Numbered from the stretch's first letter, positions 23,517 to 33,171 are shown. The stretch is 64,000 nt of DNA from Paenibacillus_AA sp045062745 (GCF_045062745.1 NZ_JBJGED010000003.1:62001-126000), one strand, 5' to 3'. The notes: generated by a model not told the origin, from the letters alone. Program-made: numbers and translations.

Positions 23517-25838
23517 ATGAGGAGTCGAATTCCGGTCCGACTTGGCAAAAGAAGCGTCATCGTCACATGGTTGATTTCCTACATCTCCGTGCTGCTCGTC
23601 CCGATGATGATCAGCGGGGCGGTGTATGCCGCAACATGGCATGTGGTCGAGTCCGAAGTAACGCGAGCCAATGAATCGCTCCTGCAGCAAACGGAGCAGG
23701 CGATCGACTCTAACCTGCGGGGGATCGAGCGGCTAAGCGTGGAGATCGCGCTGAACAAGCAAGTGGCCGCCTTCATCAATGCGACGAAGCCGCTCACGGA
23801 CAACGATTACTACGAGCTTTACAGCATCGCCAACACACTTCGCGTCTACAAAATGGCGAACGAGTATATCGAGCAAATTTATCTTTACTACAAAAACAGC
23901 GACACCGTGCTGTCGACCCGGGACCATATCGACAGCCGCGGGCTATATGAGATGTTGCGCCAGCGAGAAGACATGTCCTACGAGGAATGGAAAGCGTTCT
24001 TCGACAAGCGGTACATGCAAGAATACGCACCGGTGCGGATGAAGGACGGGAATCAGACGGAAAAGGCCGTGATGTACGCCAAATCGGTCCTGCTCGACAA
24101 CCCCGATCAGCCGGGTGCCGTGATTCTGTTCGTGATCAAGGATTCCAAGCTGTTGGAGAATACGACCTCTTCCAATGGCTCCGCCGTAGCGGTCGTCGAT
24201 AAGATGAACCGGTTGGTCGCCACGACCGATGCGGGAAGCGACGCTTATCCGGTGCCGTACGATAGGCTCACGGAGGAGAAGGGCTTCCTCTACGACGAAA
24301 CCGGAGGGCGCAAGGTAGCCGTCTCTTATACGACCTCGGCGAGCAACGGGTGGAAGTACGTGTCGCTCGTCCCGGCCGCGGTATTCGATCAGAAGATGGA
24401 ATATATGAAGAAGCTTATCTACGGGAGCGTCGGGCTTTGTATCCTCATCGGCGGGGTTGTGACTTTTTGGTTTCTGAGGAAAAATTACGTCCCGATCAGC
24501 CTGCTCATCGGGAGCTTCGCGACCAAGTCCGGCCTGTCGTTCTCCGGCGGGTCGAACGAATACCATTACTTGCAGGACGCGCTGAACAATACGCTGACGG
24601 AGAAGGAGAAGGTCGATCAGCGGCTGAAGCAGCATCATAACGCGATCCGGTCGCACTTCCTCCGGGGCCTGCTGAACGGAAGACTCGACCGGAACGTACC
24701 GGTGCACGAATCGCTTGCGGCTCACGATATCCGGCCGGAATCGGACCATTATGCCGTGCTGCTGTTCCATATCGAGCATTACGGGAAGCTGGACGCCTCG
24801 GATTACTCGGAGCCGCAGAAGGTCAAGCTGCTCCAGTTCATCGTGATGAACGTAGTGGAAGAACTCGCGGCTCAGCACCATCTGGCTTTCGCGACGGAGA
24901 TGGACGAGTGGGCGGCCTGCATCGTGAACTTTCGCGGGGAAGGCGATCCGGAGGCGTTGAGACGGCTGGCCGAACAGACGAAGCGGTTTCTGCTGGAGCA
25001 ATTCCATGTCCCCCTCACCGTGGCGATCAGCGGGATTCACCAGGACTTATACAACCTGCCCCGCGCTTACGTGGAGACGCTCGAGGCCATGGAATACCGC
25101 CTCGTCATGGGCAGCGGCGAGGTCATCGGCTACGACGACCTGCCCAAGCCGGCCGCGAGTGGTACGGGAGGCTATTATTATCCGCTGCATGTGGAGCAGC
25201 AGCTCATCAATTTCGTGAAGACCGGCGATTATGAACGGTCGAAGGCGGTCATCGAGGAGATCCTCTCGATGAATGGAGGCGAGACCCCCTTCTCGGTGGC
25301 GCACGCCAAGTGCCTCATGTTCGACCTGATCGGCACGCTGCTCAAGACGATGGACGAGCTCGGGGCGGAGCCCAAGCGGCGGGTGATGGAGCATGTGGAT
25401 CCGCTGAACCGCCTGATCGCCTGCGAGACGATCAAGGAGATGGAGGCGGAGCTCCGCGATGTGCTGGAACGGGTGTGCCGAACGATCGAGGAGGACCGCA
25501 AGACCGAAGCGAACCCGATCGGCCGCCAGGTCATGGAGCATGTGCAGCGGCACTACAGCGACGAGAATCTGAACATCTCGAGCATCGGAGAGGCGTTCGG
25601 CCTGACGCCCTCTTACCTCTCCAAGCAATTCAAGACGCAGACCGGGGAGGCGCTGCTCGACTATATTAACCGCACTCGGCTCGAAGCTGCCAAAGCGCTG
25701 CTGGCACAGCAAGCGCTGCCGGTCGCGGAGATTGCGCGTCAGGTCGGGTATGGCGATATTAACACGTTCAACCGCATTTTCAAGAAATTCGAGGGCATAA
25801 CACCCGGCAAATATAGAGGGGTGGCGGGCCCAGGATGA
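23517..25838 (+). CDS. Membrane-sensor AraC family regulator (one-component system)
   Basis: This 773-residue protein combines sensing and DNA binding. A first membrane helix (WLISYISVLLVPMMISGAVY, residues about 18-37), an extracytoplasmic sensor domain of about 260 residues, a second helix (SVGLCILIGGVVTFWF, near 300) and a long cytoplasmic linker lead to a C-terminal AraC domain (IGEAFGLTPSYLSKQFKTQT; IARQVGYGDINTFNRIFKKF). Such regulators control adjacent LplAB/YtcP-type sugar transporters in Paenibacillaceae, and exactly those genes follow. I chose the ATG at 23517, after GAGGGGCAGCAGGA. A TATAAT at 23468-23473 may be part of its promoter. Confidence 0.88.
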   Translation: MRSRIPVRLGKRSVIVTWLISYISVLLVPMMISGAVYAATWHVVESEVTRANESLLQQTEQAIDSNLRGIERLSVEIALNKQVAAFINATKPLTDNDYYELYSIANTLRVYKMANEYIEQIYLYYKNSDTVLSTRDHIDSRGLYEMLRQREDMSYEEWKAFFDKRYMQEYAPVRMKDGNQTEKAVMYAKSVLLDNPDQPGAVILFVIKDSKLLENTTSSNGSAVAVVDKMNRLVATTDAGSDAYPVPYDRLTEEKGFLYDETGGRKVAVSYTTSASNGWKYVSLVPAAVFDQKMEYMKKLIYGSVGLCILIGGVVTFWFLRKNYVPISLLIGSFATKSGLSFSGGSNEYHYLQDALNNTLTEKEKVDQRLKQHHNAIRSHFLRGLLNGRLDRNVPVHESLAAHDIRPESDHYAVLLFHIEHYGKLDASDYSEPQKVKLLQFIVMNVVEELAAQHHLAFATEMDEWAACIVNFRGEGDPEALRRLAEQTKRFLLEQFHVPLTVAISGIHQDLYNLPRAYVETLEAMEYRLVMGSGEVIGYDDLPKPAASGTGGYYYPLHVEQQLINFVKTGDYERSKAVIEEILSMNGGETPFSVAHAKCLMFDLIGTLLKTMDELGAEPKRRVMEHVDPLNRLIACETIKEMEAELRDVLERVCRTIEEDRKTEANPIGRQVMEHVQRHYSDENLNISSIGEAFGLTPSYLSKQFKTQTGEALLDYINRTRLEAAKALLAQQALPVAEIARQVGYGDINTFNRIFKKFEGITPGKYRGVAGPG

Positions 25839-25945
25839 GCCGGGGCCGCGGCTGGGCGGTTGGGACGGGAGATAGCGCGATTTTCGTGCTATCTCGGCCG
25901 CGCCGGACGACGGGCGAGGGAGATCGCGCAGTCCGAAGCAGTCTG

Positions 25946-25966
25946 AAGCCGCATATCGCGGCTTTT
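25946..25966 (+). terminator. Possible terminator after the membrane-sensor regulator
   Basis: AAGCCGC (25946-25952) pairs with GCGGCTT (25958-25964) and is followed by T residues. Just upstream, GAGATAGC...GCTATCTC (about 25868-25895) forms another stem without a T-run. The rest of the 290-bp gap before the transporter operon shows nothing else that I recognise. Confidence 0.5.
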
Positions 25967-26149
25967 CTGCTCTTGGCAGGCGCGTTTTTTACTTTTTGCA
26001 GACGGACTCCATATATTGAAGATTGACCAGTACAGGTTTTAACGATGTAGTTGAGGTATTGACGATGGCCGCAGAGACGGGGAGCCCGCATAATGGCGTC
26101 AGGTGCAGCGACATGCACACTTCACTAGGGAATGAGCAGGGGGATGGGT

Positions 26150-27784
26150 ATGGGCCAACCGAAGTTCAACAAACGTACACTTAGCATTGCCGTCAGCGTC
26201 GCGCTGGCATCCGCATTAGTAGCGGCGTGTTCCAAAGACGACGGGGGCTCGGCGTCCAAAGACGGGGCGAAGCCGTCAGCCGCGGCTAGCGCCGCACCGG
26301 AGGCGGGCAAGTATCCGATCAGCACGACCGAGACGATTACGTCCTGGGAACAGATCAATGTGAACGCCATCACGTTCTTCCCGAATCTGGCGGACTCGCC
26401 GTTCGGCAAGCAGCTGGAGAAGGACACCGGCGTCAAGGTGAAGTACACCCATCCGGCCGACGGGCAATCCAAGGAGCAGTTCAACCTGCTTATCGCCTCG
26501 AACAACCTGCCGGATACGATCGAGTATGATTGGAACACGGGCTATCCGGGCGGGCCGGAGAAGGCGATCGCCGACAAGGTGATCCTGCCGCTGAACGATC
26601 TGATCGACAAGCACGCTCCGAATCTGAAGAAGCTGATGGCGAAGGACAAAGAGCTGGAGAAGATGCTCAAGACCGACAGCGGCAAAATCTACGTGTTCCC
26701 GATGATCCGTCCCGACAATGGCCTGGTCTACCGCGGCCCGATGATCCGGAAAGATTGGCTGGATGAGCTGAAGCTGTCCGTCCCGACGACGATCGAAGAG
26801 TGGGAGACCATGCTGAAGGCGTTCAAGGAGAAGAAGGGAGCCACAGCTCCGCTGACGGCCGCTTATAACAACGAGCTGAATTTGCAGGACGCCTTCATCG
26901 GGGCGTACAAGACGGCGAACCGCTACTACGTCGACGATGCCGGCAAAGTGAAGTACGGTCCGATCGATCCGCAGTTTAAGGACGCGCTCGGGCTGCTGCG
27001 CAAATGGTATGCGGAAGGCTTGCTGGACAAAGACTTCGCGCTGAACTCCGATTCCAAGGCGTACGATGCGAAGATGATCGGCAACGCCTCCGGGGCGACG
27101 GTCGCGCTCTTGAGTGGCGGCATGGGCCGCTGGATGGATACGGGCAAGAAGGCGGATCCGAAATACCAGCTTGTAGCCGCGCCTTACCCGACGCTGAAGA
27201 AAGGGGAGCGGGCGTTCATCGGCCAACGTGAATTCAAATATGCGCCGGCGGCGAGCAAAGCGGTGACCACGGCGGCCAAAAATCCGGAGCTCGTCGTGAA
27301 GTGGCTGGACTACGCTTACAGCGAGAAGGGGAGCCTGCTGTTCAACTTCGGGATCGAGGGCGACAGCTATACGCTGAAGAACGGCGTGCCGACGTTCACC
27401 GACAAGATCCAGAAGGATCCGAAGTACAACCTGCAGCAGATGGTCTCGCAGTACACGAAACCGAACGGGCCGTTCCTGGGCGACGAGCGCAAGTCGTTCA
27501 ACACGTACCCGGAGCAGGACGAGGCGATCAAAATTTGGGGCGAGACGGATGCGGCCAAGCATGTGATGCCGACCTTCATCAGCCCTACCGTGGACGAGAG
27601 CAAGGAGATGGCCAAGCTGACGACCGCGATCACAAGCTATAAGGAAGAAATGTTCGTGAAGTTCGTGATGGGCAAGGAACCGCTCGAGAAATTCGACGAT
27701 TACGTGAAGCAAATGAAGGATATGGGCATCGACAAAGTGATCAAGATTTATCAGGATGCGCTCGATCGCTACAACAAGAGGTAG
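26150..27784 (+). CDS. Extracellular sugar-binding lipoprotein (LplA/YtcQ-type)
   Basis: This 544-residue solute-binding protein begins with a lipoprotein signal peptide (SIAVSVALASALVAACSK; lipobox LVAAC), so it is tethered outside the membrane. It then follows the pattern of the large Paenibacillus-type carbohydrate-binding proteins: NITFFPNLAD-like start, LPDTIEYDWN, the IYVFPMIRPDNG segment, and KWLDYAYSEKGSLLFNFGIE. These bind oligosaccharides or uronates for the two permeases that follow. The start at 26150 lies 6 nt after GCAGGGGG; earlier in-frame ATGs are less well placed. No ATPase gene is present, so a shared MsmX-like ATPase probably serves the transporter. Confidence 0.9.
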   Translation: MGQPKFNKRTLSIAVSVALASALVAACSKDDGGSASKDGAKPSAAASAAPEAGKYPISTTETITSWEQINVNAITFFPNLADSPFGKQLEKDTGVKVKYTHPADGQSKEQFNLLIASNNLPDTIEYDWNTGYPGGPEKAIADKVILPLNDLIDKHAPNLKKLMAKDKELEKMLKTDSGKIYVFPMIRPDNGLVYRGPMIRKDWLDELKLSVPTTIEEWETMLKAFKEKKGATAPLTAAYNNELNLQDAFIGAYKTANRYYVDDAGKVKYGPIDPQFKDALGLLRKWYAEGLLDKDFALNSDSKAYDAKMIGNASGATVALLSGGMGRWMDTGKKADPKYQLVAAPYPTLKKGERAFIGQREFKYAPAASKAVTTAAKNPELVVKWLDYAYSEKGSLLFNFGIEGDSYTLKNGVPTFTDKIQKDPKYNLQQMVSQYTKPNGPFLGDERKSFNTYPEQDEAIKIWGETDAAKHVMPTFISPTVDESKEMAKLTTAITSYKEEMFVKFVMGKEPLEKFDDYVKQMKDMGIDKVIKIYQDALDRYNKR

Positions 27785-27812
27785 TTTAAGCGGAAGCGTG
27801 CTTGCGGGGATT

Positions 27813-27836
27813 GCGCCTGCCGGGATCGGCGGGCGC
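27813..27836 (+). promoter_or_regulatory. Intercistronic hairpin between binding protein and permease genes
   Basis: GCGCCTGCCG (27813-27822) pairs with CGGCGGGCGC (27827-27836) with one G-T pair and loop GGAT. No T-run follows, so it is probably an RNA-stabilising or attenuating stem that lets the binding protein be made in excess over the permeases. Confidence 0.5.
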
Positions 27837-27883
27837 ACCGCCCAAGTCGCGCACGATAGCGACCGGAGGGAGAGACCGACACG

Positions 27884-28843
27884 ATGAATGCGCTGAATTC
27901 GAACACGACCGGCCTGCCGCTCGCCGCCAAAAAACGGAGCGCCTGGGGCTTGCTGACCGATATTCGCAAGAACAAGCTGCTGTACGTCATGCTGCTGCCC
28001 GTCTTGCTCTTTTATGTGATTTTTCATTACGTCCCCATGTATGGCGCGATTATTGCGTTCAAGGACTTCTCGCCACGCCTCGGGATCTGGGGCAGCGATT
28101 GGGCCGGCTTCGAGCATTTCGAGACGTTCTTCACGGGCGCCTACTTCTGGCGGACGATCAAGAACACGATCCTGATCAGCCTCTATGAACTGCTCTTCGG
28201 CTTTCCGGCTCCGATCATCCTGGCGCTGCTCCTGAATGAGGTGCGGAATTCCATGTTCAAGCGCACGGTGCAGACGGTGACGTATTTGCCGCATTTCATC
28301 TCGCTTGTCGTCATCTGCGGCATTATCAAAGACTTCACCGTCAGCGACGGGGTCATTAACGACATCATCGCCTTCTTCGGCGGTGAGCGCGTCACCCTGC
28401 TGCTGGAGCCGGAATGGTTCCGGACGATCTATGTGTCCTCCGGGATCTGGCAGCATATCGGCTGGGGGACGATCATCTTCCTCGCGGCGCTGAGCGGGAT
28501 CGATCAGGAGCAATATGAGGCGGCGCGTATGGACGGAGCCGGACGGTGGAAGCAGATGCTCCATATTACTTTGCCGGGTCTCATGCCTACCATCGTGATT
28601 CTGCTGATCTTGAACGTGGGCCGGATGATGAATGTCGGGTTCGAGAAAATCATCCTGCTGTATAATCCGGGCACGTATTCCACGGCGGACGTGATCTCGT
28701 CCTATGTATACCGGGTCGGGCTGCAAGATTTCAACTACAGCTTCAGCTCCGCCGTCGGACTGTTCAATTCGGTCATCAACTTCGTGCTGGTCGTGTTCTC
28801 CAATTGGCTCAGCCGCCGGTTGAACGACACGAGCTTGTGGTAG
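27884..28843 (+). CDS. Sugar ABC transporter permease (LplB-type)
   Basis: The 319-residue protein has six predicted membrane helices and the LplB pattern: LYVMLLPVLLFYVIFHYVPM, MYGAIIAFKDFSPRLGIWGS, FGFPAPIILALLLNEVRN. The cytoplasmic EAA loop reads YEAARMDGAGRWKQMLHITL, which contacts the ATPase. It pairs with the next gene to form the membrane channel for the binding protein upstream. Similar pairs in Bacillales import alpha-glycosides, uronates or xylan fragments; the substrate here cannot be read off. Confidence 0.9.
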   Translation: MNALNSNTTGLPLAAKKRSAWGLLTDIRKNKLLYVMLLPVLLFYVIFHYVPMYGAIIAFKDFSPRLGIWGSDWAGFEHFETFFTGAYFWRTIKNTILISLYELLFGFPAPIILALLLNEVRNSMFKRTVQTVTYLPHFISLVVICGIIKDFTVSDGVINDIIAFFGGERVTLLLEPEWFRTIYVSSGIWQHIGWGTIIFLAALSGIDQEQYEAARMDGAGRWKQMLHITLPGLMPTIVILLILNVGRMMNVGFEKIILLYNPGTYSTADVISSYVYRVGLQDFNYSFSSAVGLFNSVINFVLVVFSNWLSRRLNDTSLW

Positions 28844-28854
28844 GGAGGGGTATT

Positions 28855-29736
28855 ATGTTGAACCGGACAACATGGTTGGAAAAAGGGTTCGATGCGTTTA
28901 ATACGCTGTTCCTGATTGTGCTGATGGTCGTCACGATCTACCCGGTGCTGTACGTCGCACTGGCATCGGTCAGCGAGGCGGAGCGCATGATGGGACACAA
29001 CGGCTTGCTGCTGAAGCCGCTCGGCTTCACGCTTGGCGCGTACAAGAGCGTGTTCGACAACCCGATGATCCTGAGGGGGTACGGCAATACGTTCTTCGTC
29101 GTCATCGTCGGGCTCGTCCTCAATATCGCGCTGACTGCGTTCGGGGCGTACGCCCTGTCGCGCAAGAGCTTGCGCTATCGCAAGCGGATTATGCTGTTTA
29201 TCGTCTTCACGATGTTTTTCAACGGCGGGCTCATTCCGTTCTACTTTACGGTCAAAGGGGTAGGGCTGGCTAACAGCCTCTGGGCGCTCATTATCCCTCA
29301 GGCGATCAACACGTTCAATCTGATTCTGATGAAAACCGCGTTCGAAGCGATCCCGGACAGCCTCGAGGAGTCGGCCAAGATGGACGGGGCTCATGATTTC
29401 ATCATCCTGTTCCGGATCATCCTGCCGCTGTCCATGCCGGTCGTGGCGGTCATGATGCTGTATTACGGCGTGAGCCATTGGAATTCGTGGTTTCACGCGA
29501 TGATCTTCCTGCAGGACCGCTCGATGTATCCGCTTCAGCTCGTATTGCGCGAGATTCTGCTCCAGGGAGAGGTGAGCGCGATGCAGGGCGGGGCGACGGC
29601 CGGGGACATCGCGATGCTGTCCGTGACGCTCAAGTACGCGACGATCATTGTGGCTACGGTGCCGATCCTGCTCGTGTACCCGTTCTTACAGAAGTATTTT
29701 GTCAAAGGGGCACTGATCGGCGCGATCAAGGGGTAA
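28855..29736 (+). CDS. Sugar ABC transporter permease (YtcP/LplC-type)
   Basis: This 293-residue second permease has six helices and the CUT1 pattern VVTIYPVLYVALASVSE, FNGGLIPFYFTVKGVGLANS, with EAA loop LEESAKMDGAHDFIILFRII. It begins 11 bp after the LplB-type gene behind GGGAGGGG, so the two are cotranscribed. It closes the transporter operon; a terminator shared with the converging regulator follows. The substrate is unknown. Confidence 0.9.
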   Translation: MLNRTTWLEKGFDAFNTLFLIVLMVVTIYPVLYVALASVSEAERMMGHNGLLLKPLGFTLGAYKSVFDNPMILRGYGNTFFVVIVGLVLNIALTAFGAYALSRKSLRYRKRIMLFIVFTMFFNGGLIPFYFTVKGVGLANSLWALIIPQAINTFNLILMKTAFEAIPDSLEESAKMDGAHDFIILFRIILPLSMPVVAVMMLYYGVSHWNSWFHAMIFLQDRSMYPLQLVLREILLQGEVSAMQGGATAGDIAMLSVTLKYATIIVATVPILLVYPFLQKYFVKGALIGAIKG

Positions 29737-29788
29737 TCGTAATCGGATGAAAGGGGCATGCGGATCCTGCGCTGCGGCTGGACACGAT

Positions 29789-29828
29789 ACCGGGGGGAGG
29801 CCGACGGGTACTACCCCCCGGTGCTTTT
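29789..29828. terminator. Terminator between converging transporter and XylR-like genes
   Basis: ACCGGGGGG (from 29789) pairs with CCCCCCGGT (29814-29822), followed by GCTTTT on the plus strand. The last codons of the minus-strand regulator lie within the hairpin. Confidence 0.75.
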
Positions 29829-31019
29829 CGTTCTAACCCGGTAAGCGTTCGGCGTGAGTCCCGTCTCGCGTTTGAACAGGACGCTCATGTACTCCGCATT
29901 CTTGAAGCCGATTCGTTCCGCGATCTTCGGCAGCGTCAGATCGGTTCCGCTCAGGAATTGCTTGATCAGCTTCACCTTCATCTCCATGATGACGGCATGC
30001 GGCGTCCGCCCGAGCGAACGGACGAAGCGGCTCTCCAGCGAGCGCCGGGAGACCTCGAACCGGCGGAACAGGGCATCGACGTTCATGTCCTCGTACAGAT
30101 GCTCGCGGATGAGGCGGACCGCCTCGGCGACGAGCCGGTCGTCCACCGCAATGACATCGGTGGAGAGCCGGGCCACGATGTCAATCGGCGGGACCCGCAC
30201 GGTGGACGCTTCCCATTGTTCGCCGGCCATCATCCGGTCCAACAGCGACGCAGCCCGATAGCCGGTCTCGTGCGTATTCGGCATGACGCTCGACAGCGGC
30301 GGGTCAGACAAATTGCAGAGCAGGTCGTCGTTGTCGACGCCGACAATGCCGACCTCGTCGGGTACGGCCACGCCGGCAAGCCGGCAGGATTCGAGCAGCT
30401 TCTGGCCCATAATATCGTAGCAGGCCATTATACCGGCAGGCTTGGGCAGCGACTGCACCCATTGCGCCATATGGCTCCGCTCTTCGCTCCACGTCTCCGT
30501 CCCACCGTCCTCGTATACGCTGCAAGTGCTCCCGGCTTCGGCGGCAATCCGGATAAAATGGTCCTGTCGCTGCTTCGACCAAGCGAATCGCCCGTCCCCG
30601 CAGTAAGCGAAATGCGTGAACCCTTTCTCCGCCAGGTGGGAGAAAGCGAGCTTGGCGATCGCCTCATCGTCGGTTTCGACACAGGGCAGCTCCGGCAACA
30701 GCCGGCGGGCGCTGAGGTCGACGGCCGGCAAGCCGAGCTCGCGAACCCGATCGGCGATCTCCGCGTTCTCGATGCGGGCGATGATGCCGTCCCCGCTCCA
30801 GCCGTGCAGCCAGGACAAATCGGCCTGGTCGCGGCTCATCTCCCCCATATAGAGGGACCATGGCTTGTGCTCCCGGATGTAGGAGCGGATTCCCCTCAGC
30901 AATCCCCGCGCGTACTCGTTCGACGTTTCGATCAACAGCGCTACATGCCGGCTGCGGAACGCGCCGCCCGCCGCAGTCTTGTTTTCCAAAAAACGCAATC
31001 CCGTTTCGTCGTTTCGCAT
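29811..31019 (-). CDS. XylR-like regulator: LacI-type sensor fused to AraC DNA-binding domain
   Basis: The 402-residue protein has the E. coli XylR layout. The first 290 residues are a periplasmic-binding-protein-like sensor (RHVALLIETSNEYARGLLRG, AGIMACYDIMGQKLLESCRL, VPDEVGIVGVDNDDLLCNLS). The last 100 residues are an AraC helix-turn-helix pair (LFRRFEVSRRSLESRFVRSL; IAERIGFKNAEYMSVLFKRE). It is divergent from the Gfo/Idh/MocA-DUF6807-dehydrogenase operon, which it probably controls in response to a sugar or sugar acid. AGGAGG lies 11 nt before the ATG. The perfect palindrome GTGAAATTTCAC in the shared upstream region is a candidate operator. Confidence 0.88.
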   Translation of the reverse strand: MRNDETGLRFLENKTAAGGAFRSRHVALLIETSNEYARGLLRGIRSYIREHKPWSLYMGEMSRDQADLSWLHGWSGDGIIARIENAEIADRVRELGLPAVDLSARRLLPELPCVETDDEAIAKLAFSHLAEKGFTHFAYCGDGRFAWSKQRQDHFIRIAAEAGSTCSVYEDGGTETWSEERSHMAQWVQSLPKPAGIMACYDIMGQKLLESCRLAGVAVPDEVGIVGVDNDDLLCNLSDPPLSSVMPNTHETGYRAASLLDRMMAGEQWEASTVRVPPIDIVARLSTDVIAVDDRLVAEAVRLIREHLYEDMNVDALFRRFEVSRRSLESRFVRSLGRTPHAVIMEMKVKLIKQFLSGTDLTLPKIAERIGFKNAEYMSVLFKRETGLTPNAYRVRTKSTGG

Positions 31020-31073
31020 CCGATATCATGCCTCCTAGTGACTGTTATATGCCTTTTTCCTCATGCGGTCAAG

Positions 31074-31085
31074 GTGAAATTTCAC
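31074..31085. promoter_or_regulatory. Candidate operator palindrome between divergent XylR-like and oxidoreductase genes
   Basis: GTGAAATTTCAC is a perfect 12-bp palindrome in the 150-bp divergent promoter region. A possible -10 for the plus-strand operon, TATAGT, lies at about 31132-31137. The regulator link is inferred from position only. Confidence 0.4.
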
Positions 31086-31170
31086 AAGAGATTTGCGTAA
31101 AAGCTCCTTCATTTCCCCGCGCACAACGGCTATAGTGGAAGGGAAAACATAGGAAGGGAGCTGCCTTGCG

Positions 31171-32286
31171 ATGCGTGACAAACTCAAAATGGCGATCGTC
31201 GGCCTCGGATTCGGCGCCGAATTCATTCCCATCTACCAACGTCATCCCCATACGGAAATGTATGCGATCTGCCAGCGCTCGGAGGAAGGGCTGCGTCGGA
31301 TAGGGGACCATTTCGGCGTGCCGGCCCGGTATTCCAGCTATGCGGAACTTCTCCAAGACGACGAGATCGACGCGGTGCACATCAACTCCCCGATCCCGGA
31401 TCACGCCGAGCAGTCGATCGCCGCGCTGCTTGCCGGCAAGCATGTCGCCTGTACCGTGCCGATGGCCACATCGATCGAAGATTGCCGCCGTATCGTGGAA
31501 GCTCAGCGCGCTTCGGGCAAAACGTATATGATGATGGAGACGGCTGTCTACACCCGCGAGTTTTTATACGTGAAGCAGCTGCGGGACAGCGGCCGGTTGG
31601 GCCGGATCCAGTTTTTGCGGGGGGCCCATCAGCAGGAGATGGCGGGCTGGCCTGGCTATTGGGAAGGGCTGCCGCCTATGCATTACGCGACGCATGCGGT
31701 CAGTCCGCTGCTCGCCCTGGCGGGGAAAGATGCGGAGGTCGCCATCTGTCTAGGCTCGGGTCGTATCACGGCGAGGCTGGCCGACAAGTATGGCTCGCCG
31801 TTCGCGGTGGAATCGGCTTTGTTCCGGTTGAAGGATTCCGATCTGGCCATGGAGGTCACACGCTCCCTGTTCGAGACTTCCCGGGAGTATGTGGAGAGCT
31901 TCGACGTATACGCGGAAAAGACGAGCTTCGAATGGCAGCAGCTGGAGAACGAGGACCCCGTCCTGTTCATCGGCGAGGAGGCGAAACGCGTGCAAGTTCC
32001 CGATTATGCGCACCTGCTGCCGGAAGGGATTCGCCCCTATACGACCCAAGGCGTCTACGATGCGCAGGAGAACCGGCATTTGTCGTTCAAGCAAGGCAGC
32101 GGTCACGGCGGATCGCATCCTCATCTGGCGCACGAGTTCGTCATGAGCATCGTCGAGGGCCGCTCCCCGTTCCCGGACGTCTACACGTCCGCGAACTGGA
32201 CGTGCGCCGGCCTCTGCGCCCACGAATCTGCGCTGCAGGGCGGGGCGCCCATTCGGCTGCCGGACTTTCGCCAAGCGGGAAATTGA
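31171..32286 (+). CDS. Gfo/Idh/MocA family oxidoreductase
   Basis: The 371-residue protein has an N-terminal Rossmann domain (MAIVGLGFGAEFIPIYQRHP; VHINSPIPDHAEQSIAALLA) and the C-terminal alpha/beta domain of the family, which oxidises or reduces sugars with NAD(P). The usual EKP motif carrying the conserved Lys is replaced by CTVPMAT. Some members share this variant, but it implies different chemistry or substrate handling. It starts 150 bp from the divergent XylR-like regulator and leads an operon with a DUF6807 protein and a 2-hydroxyacid dehydrogenase, pointing to degradation of an unusual sugar or sugar acid. Confidence 0.85.
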   Translation: MRDKLKMAIVGLGFGAEFIPIYQRHPHTEMYAICQRSEEGLRRIGDHFGVPARYSSYAELLQDDEIDAVHINSPIPDHAEQSIAALLAGKHVACTVPMATSIEDCRRIVEAQRASGKTYMMMETAVYTREFLYVKQLRDSGRLGRIQFLRGAHQQEMAGWPGYWEGLPPMHYATHAVSPLLALAGKDAEVAICLGSGRITARLADKYGSPFAVESALFRLKDSDLAMEVTRSLFETSREYVESFDVYAEKTSFEWQQLENEDPVLFIGEEAKRVQVPDYAHLLPEGIRPYTTQGVYDAQENRHLSFKQGSGHGGSHPHLAHEFVMSIVEGRSPFPDVYTSANWTCAGLCAHESALQGGAPIRLPDFRQAGN

Positions 32287-32307
32287 AATCGGGGAGGATT
32301 CACGGAG

Positions 32308-33171
32308 ATGACAACTCATAACCAGTCGGCCGGAGGCTTGCGAATCGTGGCATCAGATCGCAGGGTGGCCGTGTACCGGACCGACAGCGACACCGCTATC
32401 CTCGTGCAGCAGGCGGACAAGGACCGGCGTCCGTACATTCACCCGATCGCCGCTCCCGACGGCCTAGGGATTCTGACGGAGGACGCGCCGTCCCATCACC
32501 CGTGGCAGCATGGGCTGTATGTCGGGCTGAACGACGTGAATGGCATCGGGTTCTGGACCGAAGGACTGACGAACTCGGAGAAGGACGGCACATTCCATCC
32601 TCAGCCGATCGAGGCCGCTAGCGCGGAAGGGAACCAGGCGGCTTGGTCCGTCTCCACGGAATGGCGCGAGCCGGGTGGGAAGCCGATGCTGGCTGAAAGG
32701 CAGCAATGGTCGTTCATCGACGGAGGAGACTGGTTCGAGCTGGATCTGGTGTGGACGCTCGACGCCATGACCGATCTTCGGTTCGGACAATACTCATACG
32801 GAGGGTTGTTCCTCCGTATGCCGTACCGGCATGAACTGGGAGGCCGCTACATGAACAGCGAGGGCGATTATGGCGGAGACGCCGAAGGCCGCCGGGCGCG
32901 ATGGGGGGCGGCGAGCATGCCGATCGCCGGACGCGACGGCCATGCGGGCCTCGCGGTCATGGATCATCCGGACAATGCGGAGCATCCGGTGCCATGGCGG
33001 GTCGACCACCAGCTCGGGTTCGCGCCGAGCCGCTGTATCGCCGGAGCGTGGTCGCTCCCGAACGGAACATCTCAGACGTTCCGCCATCGGGTATATGCCT
33101 TCTGCGGAGAGATTGACCGCGATGCCATCGAAGCCAGCTGGAATCGATATATAAGGAGGACAACGAGATGA
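32308..33171 (+). CDS. DUF6807 (PmoA-like) protein
   Basis: The 287-residue protein matches the DUF6807/PmoA-like group: YIHPIAAPDGLGILTEDAPS, followed by HHPWQHGLYVGLNDVNGIGF, and GGLFLRMPYRH. Members are cytoplasmic beta-sandwich proteins often found next to Gfo/Idh/MocA oxidoreductases in sugar-degrading clusters. Their reaction is not established. The gene follows the oxidoreductase by 21 bp with GGGGAGG upstream, and its stop overlaps the start of the next gene (ATGA). Despite the old PmoA label there is no reason to link it with methane oxidation. Confidence 0.82.
   Translation: MTTHNQSAGGLRIVASDRRVAVYRTDSDTAILVQQADKDRRPYIHPIAAPDGLGILTEDAPSHHPWQHGLYVGLNDVNGIGFWTEGLTNSEKDGTFHPQPIEAASAEGNQAAWSVSTEWREPGGKPMLAERQQWSFIDGGDWFELDLVWTLDAMTDLRFGQYSYGGLFLRMPYRHELGGRYMNSEGDYGGDAEGRRARWGAASMPIAGRDGHAGLAVMDHPDNAEHPVPWRVDHQLGFAPSRCIAGAWSLPNGTSQTFRHRVYAFCGEIDRDAIEASWNRYIRRTTR

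Noticed and set aside
26276..28726. An 816-codon minus-strand frame across the sugar transporter operon
   Set aside because: It is the antisense of two well-recognised genes, with His/Arg/Asp-rich composition typical of shadows in GC-rich DNA.
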